A DNA stretch of 35,501 nt from Sphingobacteriia bacterium. Lineage in GTDB: Bacteria > Bacteroidota > Bacteroidia > Bacteroidales > TTA-H9. Shown piece by piece: positions 17,968 through 24,967 of the stretch. The notes below the pieces were generated by a model, which saw only the letters and a list, made by a program, of their open reading frames with translations, was not told the DNA's origin and ran no database searches. Position numbers and translations under genes: made by a program. Every line of letters starts with the position of its first letter. Position 1 is the first letter of the stretch. Location of the stretch: NCBI GenBank assembly GCA_021286705.1, contig JAJTBW010000019.1:1-35501 (forward strand), read 5' to 3'.

Positions 17968-18669
17968 ATGAAAACGAAAAACCTCAAAAAGAACATAATA
18001 CGATGGACATTGCGTATTGTTTTGTTTTTCTTTTTATCATCTCTTGCAACTACCATTCTCTATAGTTTTGTCAGAGTCCCGATTACCCCTCTAATGGTGA
18101 TTCGACTAGTCGAAGGTTTATTCTCCGGTGATCCGGTTGGGATTCATAAAAAGTGGACATCCATAGATGAAATCTCACCTAATATGGTTCGGGCTGTTGT
18201 TGCATCTGAAGACCAATTATTCCTTGAACATTACGGATTTGATTTTAACGCAATAGATAAAGCCAGAAAACATAACGAACATAGCCGTAAGAAAAGAGGG
18301 GCTTCAACCATTTCTCAACAAACAGCAAAGAATGTATTCTTATGGCCTGCCAGAACATGGTTAAGAAAAGGATTAGAAGTCTATTTCACCGTACTGATTG
18401 AAGTATTTTGGAGTAAAGAGAGAATCATGGAGGTCTATCTTAATGTGGCTGAAATGGGAAATGGCTATTATGGGGTTGGTGCTGCCGCTCCCCATTTCTT
18501 TAATAAGAAACCGGCTCAATTAACTAAAGCTGAAGCAGCAGCAATTGCAGCCTGCCTTCCAGACCCTCGAAGAAGAAACCCAGCAAAACCATCTCCTTAT
18601 GTTGCTGGCAGAAGAAATGCTATCCTTCGTCACATGAGTCAGATTAACCCCATTGACTTCAGCAAATAA
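17968..18669 (+). CDS. mtgA: Monofunctional peptidoglycan glycosyltransferase (GT51)
   Basis: A 233-residue protein with one N-terminal membrane anchor (about 13-35) and a GT51 domain. The catalytic Glu81 is in the EDQLFLEHYGFD motif. The other family motifs follow in order: RGASTISQQTAKNVFLW (110-126), RKGLEVYFTVLIE, and KERIMEVYLNVAEMGNGYYG. There is no transpeptidase domain, so it polymerises glycan strands from lipid II without cross-linking them. The length is typical of MtgA. It precedes the acid phosphatase gene by 74 bases, but that gene has its own promoter. Confidence 0.92.
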   Translation: MKTKNLKKNIIRWTLRIVLFFFLSSLATTILYSFVRVPITPLMVIRLVEGLFSGDPVGIHKKWTSIDEISPNMVRAVVASEDQLFLEHYGFDFNAIDKARKHNEHSRKKRGASTISQQTAKNVFLWPARTWLRKGLEVYFTVLIEVFWSKERIMEVYLNVAEMGNGYYGVGAAAPHFFNKKPAQLTKAEAAAIAACLPDPRRRNPAKPSPYVAGRRNAILRHMSQINPIDFSK

Positions 18670-18674
18670 CTACT

Positions 18675-18705
18675 TTTGTTGTTGCTTAGGTACCTTTTAT
18701 GTTTT
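18675..18705 (+). promoter_or_regulatory. Bacteroidetes-type promoter for the acid phosphatase gene
   Basis: TTTG at 18675-18678, 19 bases, then TATGTTTT at 18698-18705, which matches TAnnTTTG except at the last base. Transcription would start near 18712, about 30 bases before the ATG at 18744. Confidence 0.55.
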
Positions 18706-18743
18706 CACGATAAATAAATAAGATATAAATTAAGAATACAAAA

Positions 18744-19526
18744 ATGAGGAACACTGCTAAAATCCTATTTGCTTTTGTTGTGGTATCGCTCTTCAACAAT
18801 GTCCCTGGTTTCGGACAGAAGATAAACAATGACCATTTACTTAATGCAACCATCTGGTATCAACGCGCCGGAGAGATGAAGGCACTCTGTTACCAAGCAT
18901 ACAATCTTGCCCAATTACGATTGGATCAAACAATAAGCAAACCGCTCTCTGGCAAACTCGCTATAGTTGTAGATATCGATGAAACGGTGCTGGATAATAG
19001 CCCATTTGAAGCGAGGTGTATAATTAACAAAACAGTATACCCAAAAGGATGGAGTGAATGGGTTGCTGAAAGTAATGCACTAGCGATCCCTGGTGCGGTT
19101 GAATTCCTTAATTATGCATCATCAAAGAATGTAGAGGTATTCTATATCTCTAACAGAAAAGTTGAGGAAAAGGAAGCTACCATTAAAAACTTAAAGCATG
19201 CTGGATTCCCTATGGCAGATGACACTCATCTAATGCTCAAAACAAACACCTCAAACAAAGAAGAACGCCGGCAAAACCTTCTTAAAACCCATAAAATCAT
19301 CATGCTGATTGGTGACAATCTAAACGATTTTACTGACATCTTTGAGAGAAGATGCCCTTATGAAAGAAACTTCATCACCGACAGCGTGAGAAACGAGTTT
19401 GGAAAACGTTTTATCGTACTGCCTAACCCTATGTATGGCGATTGGGAGTCTTCTTTATTTGACTACCAAAAACTAACTCCTGAAGAGCAGGCAAAGCTTC
19501 GAAAGGAATTCCTTCGTGAAAACTAA
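18744..19526 (+). CDS. HAD-family acid phosphatase, 5'-nucleotidase e(P4)-like
   Basis: A 260-residue exported protein with a signal peptide (1-25, ending PGFGQ). The catalytic DxDxT motif is VVDIDETVLDNSP (Asp77, Asp79, Thr81). Later HAD motifs are FYISNRK and LIGDNLNDF. The overall layout matches class C acid phosphatases of the lipoprotein e(P4) type, which dephosphorylate nucleotides such as NMN and AMP outside the cytoplasm. The named family is lipid-anchored, but no lipobox cysteine is visible here, so this member is probably soluble in the periplasm. It has its own promoter and a strong terminator 107 bases downstream. Confidence 0.88.
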   Translation: MRNTAKILFAFVVVSLFNNVPGFGQKINNDHLLNATIWYQRAGEMKALCYQAYNLAQLRLDQTISKPLSGKLAIVVDIDETVLDNSPFEARCIINKTVYPKGWSEWVAESNALAIPGAVEFLNYASSKNVEVFYISNRKVEEKEATIKNLKHAGFPMADDTHLMLKTNTSNKEERRQNLLKTHKIIMLIGDNLNDFTDIFERRCPYERNFITDSVRNEFGKRFIVLPNPMYGDWESSLFDYQKLTPEEQAKLRKEFLREN

Positions 19527-19628
19527 ATAGCACGGGAACTAACATTATTTTCTCTTAAGTATTGCTATTTAAATCTTTTAGTGAAATATCGAATTGTTTC
19601 AAACGGCCTTATTCACTGAAGAAAATTT

Positions 19629-19667
19629 AAAAAAGGGCTAACTCTAGATGAGTTAGCCCTTCTTTAT
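19629..19667. terminator. Bidirectional terminator between acid phosphatase and mrp
   Basis: A 12-bp perfect stem AGGGCTAACTC (19633-19644 with 19650-19661) with a 5-base loop. The A run before it gives a T run for the - strand mrp transcript, and CTTTATC follows on the + strand. Confidence 0.88.
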
Positions 19668-19740
19668 CAAATTGTGATTTGAGACATTCTTTTATCCTAA
19701 AACCACTTTTATTTATAAGCTAATCCTGGTAAATTCAATA

Positions 19741-20853
19741 TTAACTCAAGGTGTTGGGATCTATTTCAACCCTTCTTGTTGGAGGAATTGAAGCATTACG
19801 CAAAGCAACCTGCCTTGCTACCTCTGAAGCAAGCTCATTAAATGCATTAGATTCAATGCTTCCCTCTTTCAACGCAACTGGCTCTCCAACCTCTCCGCCA
19901 TCACAGATCGATTGAACGATGGGTATCCTACCCAAAAGTGGAACATCCGATTCATTAGCCAAACGCTCCCCACCCCCATTACCAAAAATATAGTATTTAT
20001 TCTCAGGTAATTCAGCAGGAGTAAACCAAGCCATATTCTCAACAATACCGATTACCGGGACATTGACTTTATCTCCTGTATACATATCCAGAGACTTTCT
20101 GGCATCTGCAAGTGCCATCTCCTGAGGTGTAGTCACTATAACAACCCCCGTAACAGGTAGCTGCTGAACGAGCGTTAAATGAATATCTCCGGTTCCGGGA
20201 GGCATATCTATAACTACATAATCCAATTCACCCCACTCTGATTCACTAAATAACTGAATTAGGGCATTTGAAGCCATTGGCCCTCTCCATACAAGAGCTT
20301 TAGCAGGGTCAACAAAGAAGCCAATAGAGAGAAGATGTACCCCATATTTCTCAATAGGAACAATCAAGTCTTTACCATCTTTTTTAATTGCACTAGGACG
20401 AGCATCCATCAATCCAAACATTAAAGGAACTGATGGCCCGTAGATATCGGCATCAAGTAACCCAACTCTGGCACCCGTCTTAGCAAGAGCTACTGCCAAA
20501 TTTGCAGCCACTGTACTTTTACCAACACCTCCTTTACCGGAAGAAACCGCAATTATATTCTTAACCCCGGTCATCATTGATTCAGCTTGATTACGCTTAC
20601 TTGTAACCTTTGATGTCAGATTCGCTTCTACTACAACATCACTTCCTATATATGTATGAATCGCTTCGATACAGTCTGTCTGAATTAGGTTCTTCATCGG
20701 ACAAGCAGGCGTCGTTAAGACTATATCAAACCTAACCGTATTACCCTCTATTTCAACCTTGTCAATCATGTTTAATGTAACCAGATCCTTTCGAAGATCA
20801 GGATCATTAACATGTCTGAGGGCAGCGAGGACTTGCTCTTTCGTAATACTCAT
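19741..20853 (-). CDS. mrp: Mrp/NBP35-family iron-sulfur cluster carrier ATPase
   Basis: A 370-residue cytosolic protein. Residues 1-80 are a MIP18/DUF59 domain with the conserved TTPACPM motif (Cys51). Residues from about 97 are a ParA/MinD-type P-loop ATPase with deviant Walker A SSGKGGVGKST (104-114), LLDADIYGPS and VIDMPPGTGD. The family carries and delivers Fe-S clusters. The CxxC pair normally found in the C-terminal part (NMSYF-type region) is absent: NMAWFTPAELPENKYYIFG stands there. I believe this is common in Bacteroidetes orthologues. A TATATTTG box on the - strand (20986-20993) could drive it with a leader of about 125 bases. Confidence 0.93.
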   Translation of the reverse strand: MSITKEQVLAALRHVNDPDLRKDLVTLNMIDKVEIEGNTVRFDIVLTTPACPMKNLIQTDCIEAIHTYIGSDVVVEANLTSKVTSKRNQAESMMTGVKNIIAVSSGKGGVGKSTVAANLAVALAKTGARVGLLDADIYGPSVPLMFGLMDARPSAIKKDGKDLIVPIEKYGVHLLSIGFFVDPAKALVWRGPMASNALIQLFSESEWGELDYVVIDMPPGTGDIHLTLVQQLPVTGVVIVTTPQEMALADARKSLDMYTGDKVNVPVIGIVENMAWFTPAELPENKYYIFGNGGGERLANESDVPLLGRIPIVQSICDGGEVGEPVALKEGSIESNAFNELASEVARQVALRNASIPPTRRVEIDPNTLS

Positions 20854-20985
20854 CGTTAATATTTTAGTTATTAATTTGTAATTGCATGTATCAAAAACAA
20901 TATTTCATATCCATTGTTGACCGCTTCTAATAGCTATCCTTTTCAATTTGTAAGAACTATCTAATCAAATCAATGAATAAAGTCG

Positions 20986-20993
20986 CAAATATA
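20986..20993 (-). promoter_or_regulatory. Candidate -7 box upstream of mrp
   Basis: TATATTTG on the - strand fully matches TAnnTTTG, 133 bases before the mrp ATG. No TTG was found at the right distance, so this is only a partial promoter. The 291-base gap (20854-21144) also holds GTCGCAAATA twice (about 20982 and 21041), the first copy overlapping this box. Confidence 0.35.
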
Positions 20994-21144
20994 ACAAATA
21001 TGAACGCTCGTTCTTAATCCTTTTAGTCAACGATTCTGCGGTCGCAAATAGGATGCCATTTAAACCATTAGATTGGAAAATGTCGATATAAAAGACTCGT
21101 AATCGCTAGAATAGGAGTAAATATGATCAAAGAAATACCATTGA

Positions 21145-21708
21145 TTAACTATTGATCAATTCATTAGGGGTTATAACAAAATCCATAAGTAAATCGTGGG
21201 GTTCACAAGGAATTTCGTCAAAAAGCTGACATGAGAAGCAAATACCTACCCGAACGGCTGACAAACTATCTAATAGATGATCATAATATGCCTTCCCACG
21301 TCCCATTCGTTGGAGCTTCTTGCTAAAGGCTACTCCAGGTACTACGATAAGTTCGATTCTTTCAGAATCACTAATTATTGAACCAGTAGGCTCAGGAATA
21401 GAAAACAGATCGCCAGGCTTTAACTCCTCAAGTCCCGAGAACTCCTTCAATAACAGGCTTTCGCCATCAACAACAGGGAGTATAACCCTTTTCGATTCTG
21501 ACCAACGGATAATAGCCTTCCTGATATCAACCTCATCATCCATCGACCAATATGCCATGATAACCTTAGCCTCTTTAAAAATTGGCAAATTTTCAAGAAT
21601 AGAGATAACATTCTGACTTTCTATTTCGGCCAAAGCGGCAGGCATCTCTCTTTTTAAAGCACGCACATGTTTTCGGAGTGCTTTCTTTTCATCAGTAATT
21701 GTATCCAT
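21145..21708 (-). CDS. ygfA: 5-formyltetrahydrofolate cyclo-ligase
   Basis: A 187-residue cytosolic protein of normal family length. An N-terminal basic segment (KKALRKHVRALKREM) is followed by the nucleotide-binding signature PGVAFSKKLQRMGRGKAYYD (about 124-143), which defines the family. The enzyme uses ATP to convert 5-formyl-THF to 5,10-methenyl-THF, returning stored folate to one-carbon metabolism. It lies downstream of sppA on the same strand, with a GC-rich hairpin between them that ends 9 bases before this start codon. folK, another folate gene, lies just beyond sppA. Confidence 0.92.
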   Translation of the reverse strand: MDTITDEKKALRKHVRALKREMPAALAEIESQNVISILENLPIFKEAKVIMAYWSMDDEVDIRKAIIRWSESKRVILPVVDGESLLLKEFSGLEELKPGDLFSIPEPTGSIISDSERIELIVVPGVAFSKKLQRMGRGKAYYDHLLDSLSAVRVGICFSCQLFDEIPCEPHDLLMDFVITPNELINS

Positions 21709-21717
21709 TTTTAAGGC

Positions 21718-21750
21718 TAAGGGGGGCAGATCAATGATCAGCCCCCCTTA
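21718..21750 (-). terminator. GC-rich hairpin between sppA and the cyclo-ligase gene
   Basis: A 10-bp stem TAAGGGGGGC (21718-21727 with 21741-21750) and a 13-base loop containing GATCA. There is no T run on either side. It lies 24 bases after the sppA stop and 9 bases before the cyclo-ligase ATG. It may be a terminator or processing hairpin for sppA, or a structure that limits translation of the next gene. Confidence 0.55.
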
Positions 21751-21774
21751 CTATATTAATGATTAAACAGTTTA

Positions 21775-23550
21775 TTAATAGAAACGAATATCCATTGGCA
21801 TCCTAGCCTGAATTCTATCTTCATCCTTCATCATATTGAATGCTTTAACGGCATCACCTAATACGGGAAGTTGGTTGGCAAGTTCATCTACCATAGCTTT
21901 CTTTTTGCCAAACGAGCTTAAAATCTCTTCAAAAGGATCCTTCTGAACAGGATACTCAACCACTCTGTACTCATCAAGTTTTACCATGGAAGCAGCAAGC
22001 TTAACAGCATCTTGTAGATTTCCGAAGAGGTCAACCAAACCAATCTGTTTAGCATCTGTACCACTCCAAACACGACCTTGTCCGATTGAATCAACCTGAG
22101 CTTTGGTCATGCCACGACCTTCTGCCACATGTGAGATAAAGACATCATAAACCTGCTCAACACTCTTTTGTGTTATAGCCAATTGATAAGGAGTCATTGG
22201 AGCAACAAGAGTTCCATATCCAGAGTTAGCATTAGTAGAGACCTCATCAAATGAGACACCAATCTTCTCATTAAGAAGTTTCTTTGCATTAGGAATCATC
22301 CCAAAGACCCCAATTGATCCGGTAATAGTAGTAGGCATTGCCATAATAGTATCAGCTGCACAAGCGATATAATAACCACCAGAAGCAGCAACATCACCCA
22401 TGGATGCAATAACTGGTTTAGCCATTTTTGCAAGCACCACCTCTCTCCAGATTACATCAGAAGCCAAAGCACTGCCACCAGGTGAATTTACCCTTAACAC
22501 AATTGCTTTAACCTTATCATCTAATCGAGCTATACGGATGGCTTCAGCTATTCTGTCTGAACCAATAATTTCATCAGACCCTTCGCCTGATTGAATTTCT
22601 CCCTGAGCATAGATAATTGCAACTTTCTTACTTCTGATAGTCTTCTTCTTAACAGGATCAGGAGCAGTAAAATAATCAGAGAACTCCATCATATTTAAGC
22701 TATCAGAACTGGATACACCAACCTTTTGCTTTAACAGATCGACTATTTCATCACGGTATTTCAGTCCGTCAATTAACTTACTACGTAAAGCCCCTTTCGC
22801 ATCAAAGGCAGTCATACTATCTGCAATTTGATTTACCCTATCAGGAGTAATGGCACGTGATGAAGCAATCTGTTCAACGACTGACTGCCATATACTACCA
22901 ACAAACTTCGTAGTTTGTTCCCTATTTGCTTCACTCATCTTGTCAAGAATATAGGGCTCAATAGCACTCTTAAACTTTCCATGTCTTATAATCTGCATCT
23001 CTACACCTACCTTTTCAAGAAGGTTCTTATAGAACATTATCTGAGCATTTAACCCTTTTAGTTCAATACCACCTTCAGGTTGTAGAAATACCTGATCAGC
23101 TGCCGAGGCAATATAATAAGCACCTTGACTCATTCCCTCACTGTATGCAAAAACAAACTTTCCGCTCTCCTTGAACTTAAGGATGGCATTACGTATCTGC
23201 TCAACCGCTGCCATACCTCCTGAAACAGATGTCAATTCTAATAAAAGCCCACTAATCTTGGTATCATTTGAAGCCTTCTCAATGTTCTCAAGAATCTCAT
23301 TAAGTCCAACAGTAGAGTTATTATCCATGCTGGCAAAACTAAACCCACTAAATGGATTATTCGAGCTTCGCTCTAAAATAGGCTCATCCAGGCGAATTAC
23401 AAGCACTGTCTTTTCAGCAGGAGTATTGACCTCTTTTTTGGAAAAAGTCATTATACTTGCCACCATTCCAAAGAATAGTAACACAAGAAGGAAAAGGCTA
23501 ACTATTGTTGCTAACAATGATGCCAGAAAATACTTTAGAAATTGTTTCAT
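21775..23550 (-). CDS. sppA: Signal peptide peptidase SppA, long (67-kDa) form
   Basis: A 591-residue membrane protease with an N-terminal transmembrane segment (about 10-34) and two tandem S49 halves. The catalytic Lys is Lys194 in GKFKSAIEPY in the first half, and the catalytic Ser is Ser390 in GDVAASGGYYIA in the second. This split Ser/Lys dyad is the E. coli long-form arrangement. It degrades cleaved signal peptides in the membrane. Length is typical. It is divergent from folK across 99 bases and is followed by the cyclo-ligase gene. Confidence 0.95.
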   Translation of the reverse strand: MKQFLKYFLASLLATIVSLFLLVLLFFGMVASIMTFSKKEVNTPAEKTVLVIRLDEPILERSSNNPFSGFSFASMDNNSTVGLNEILENIEKASNDTKISGLLLELTSVSGGMAAVEQIRNAILKFKESGKFVFAYSEGMSQGAYYIASAADQVFLQPEGGIELKGLNAQIMFYKNLLEKVGVEMQIIRHGKFKSAIEPYILDKMSEANREQTTKFVGSIWQSVVEQIASSRAITPDRVNQIADSMTAFDAKGALRSKLIDGLKYRDEIVDLLKQKVGVSSSDSLNMMEFSDYFTAPDPVKKKTIRSKKVAIIYAQGEIQSGEGSDEIIGSDRIAEAIRIARLDDKVKAIVLRVNSPGGSALASDVIWREVVLAKMAKPVIASMGDVAASGGYYIACAADTIMAMPTTITGSIGVFGMIPNAKKLLNEKIGVSFDEVSTNANSGYGTLVAPMTPYQLAITQKSVEQVYDVFISHVAEGRGMTKAQVDSIGQGRVWSGTDAKQIGLVDLFGNLQDAVKLAASMVKLDEYRVVEYPVQKDPFEEILSSFGKKKAMVDELANQLPVLGDAVKAFNMMKDEDRIQARMPMDIRFY

Positions 23551-23637
23551 TTTGCGTACTCTTTAATATTGCTTACAATATTACATAAAATATCAGCTCC
23601 CATTCAATTGTTTCTTTACCTTCTGCCATGTGATTCT

Positions 23638-23645
23638 TAACTTTG
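23638..23645 (+). promoter_or_regulatory. Candidate -7 box abutting the folK start
   Basis: TAACTTTG fully matches TAnnTTTG but lies only 4 bases before the folK ATG (23650). If used, the transcript would be leaderless or nearly so. No TTG stands at the usual 19-21-base distance, so the call is weak. Confidence 0.3.
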
Positions 23646-23649
23646 AATC

Positions 23650-24198
23650 ATGAATAATTCTACTTTTCACACTGCAACAATCTTACTTGGTAGTAATCTG
23701 GGTAACAAACTTAAATTACTCAATGAAGCGATGAATAGTTTATCTTCAATTGGTGATGTAGTAAGATATTCTTCCATCTACGAATCACCAGCATGGGGAT
23801 TTAAAGCTGAGACGACTTTTTACAACGCAGTTGTGGTATTATCAACGCCAATTGATTGTTTTACTTTAATGGAAAGATGTCTTTCTATTGAGAAAGAACT
23901 TGGAAGAGTGAGAGCAACAGATTCAACTAATACAAAAGATAAAGATAGCACCTACTCTTCAAGAAATATTGACATTGACATTCTCGACTTTGATAACAAG
24001 ATTGTAAATACTGACAACTTAATACTCCCTCATCCCAGATTACATTTAAGAAGATTCACACTAATTCCACTTGCTGAAGTCTCTCCCTTATGGAGGCATC
24101 CAAGATTGGGTTTAGCTGCAAGTGAACTCTTAGATGAATGTCCCGATAATGGAGAAGTAACTTTACTAACTGACGCATCCTTGTACCTAAAGAAGTAA
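23650..24198 (+). CDS. folK: 2-amino-4-hydroxy-6-hydroxymethyldihydropteridine diphosphokinase (HPPK)
   Basis: A 182-residue cytosolic enzyme that transfers pyrophosphate from ATP to 6-hydroxymethyl-dihydropterin, the step before dihydropteroate synthase in folate synthesis. Family motifs are ATILLGSNLGNK near the N-terminus, YESPAWGF, ELGRVR, SSRNIDIDIL (the metal-binding Asp pair) and LPHPRLHLRRFTLIPLAE. Length is slightly above the usual 160 residues. The stop is 2 bases from the next ATG, so it is co-transcribed with the deoxynucleoside kinase, an arrangement I recall from other Bacteroidetes. Confidence 0.95.
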   Translation: MNNSTFHTATILLGSNLGNKLKLLNEAMNSLSSIGDVVRYSSIYESPAWGFKAETTFYNAVVVLSTPIDCFTLMERCLSIEKELGRVRATDSTNTKDKDSTYSSRNIDIDILDFDNKIVNTDNLILPHPRLHLRRFTLIPLAEVSPLWRHPRLGLAASELLDECPDNGEVTLLTDASLYLKK

Positions 24199-24200
24199 CT

Positions 24201-24833
24201 ATGGAAATCCCATATAACTATATCGTCATTGAGGGTTGTATTGGTGCCGGTAAAACGACATTCAGCAGAATGCTTTCAAACGACATAAATGCCCGACTCA
24301 TCCTTGAGCAGTTCGAGGACAACTCTTTCCTACCAAAGTTCTATAAAGAACCTGAGAAATATGCCTTTCCTTTGGAGCTCTCATTTTTAGCCGAAAGGTA
24401 TCAACAACTCAAAAAGGAGGTGTCTCCGGGAGACCTCTTTCATCAACATACCATCAGTGACTATTTCATTCAAAAATCTCTGATTTTTGCCAAAGCAACT
24501 CTTCAGGATGATGAATTTAACCTTTACCAAAAGCTCTTTCAAATAATCCACCCACAACTTCCCACGCCTGATCTAATCGTATACCTCTATAATCCTATTG
24601 AGCGCCTTCTTGAAAATATTCGGAAAAGAGGAAGAAGCTATGAAGCACAAATCCCTCCCGAATATTTAGAAAGGATACAACAGGGCTATTTCGACTATTT
24701 TAGACTGTTCCCGAATAACCGGATCGTAATTGTTGATGCGGGTAAGCTCGACTTTGTCTCAAACATTAATGATTACGACTATTTAAAAAAGGTCCTCCAA
24801 TCTGAATATCCGGCAGGAATTAATCGGGTTTGA
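24201..24833 (+). CDS. Deoxynucleoside kinase (dGK/dAK/dCK-like)
   Basis: A 210-residue P-loop kinase. The Walker A motif is IEGCIGAGKTT (Lys18). FLAERYQQ corresponds to the ERx substrate-pocket motif, and RKRGRSYE near residue 140 to the LID arginines. The family phosphorylates deoxynucleosides for nucleotide salvage in the cytosol; base specificity cannot be set by eye. It overlaps nothing and follows folK by 2 bases, so it is the second gene of that unit. A terminator follows about 90 bases downstream. Confidence 0.88.
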   Translation: MEIPYNYIVIEGCIGAGKTTFSRMLSNDINARLILEQFEDNSFLPKFYKEPEKYAFPLELSFLAERYQQLKKEVSPGDLFHQHTISDYFIQKSLIFAKATLQDDEFNLYQKLFQIIHPQLPTPDLIVYLYNPIERLLENIRKRGRSYEAQIPPEYLERIQQGYFDYFRLFPNNRIVIVDAGKLDFVSNINDYDYLKKVLQSEYPAGINRV

Positions 24834-24920
24834 CAAATAAACGAAACTAATAATTAGCTAACATCAAAAGTAGAAGTAGTTAGACTTCTGACTCCCTAGG
24901 ATTCACCTTAAACAGCTGAT

Positions 24921-24955
24921 AAAAAAAAAGGCCACCAATTGGTGGCCTTTTTTAA
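24921..24955. terminator. Bidirectional terminator between the kinase and the OmpA-TPR gene
   Basis: A stem around AAGGCCACC-AATT-GGTGGCCTT (core 24925-24936 with 24941-24952), flanked by nine A residues on the left and six T residues on the right. It serves the + strand kinase and the - strand outer-membrane gene. Confidence 0.93.
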
Positions 24956-24967
24956 TGAAATAAGAAA

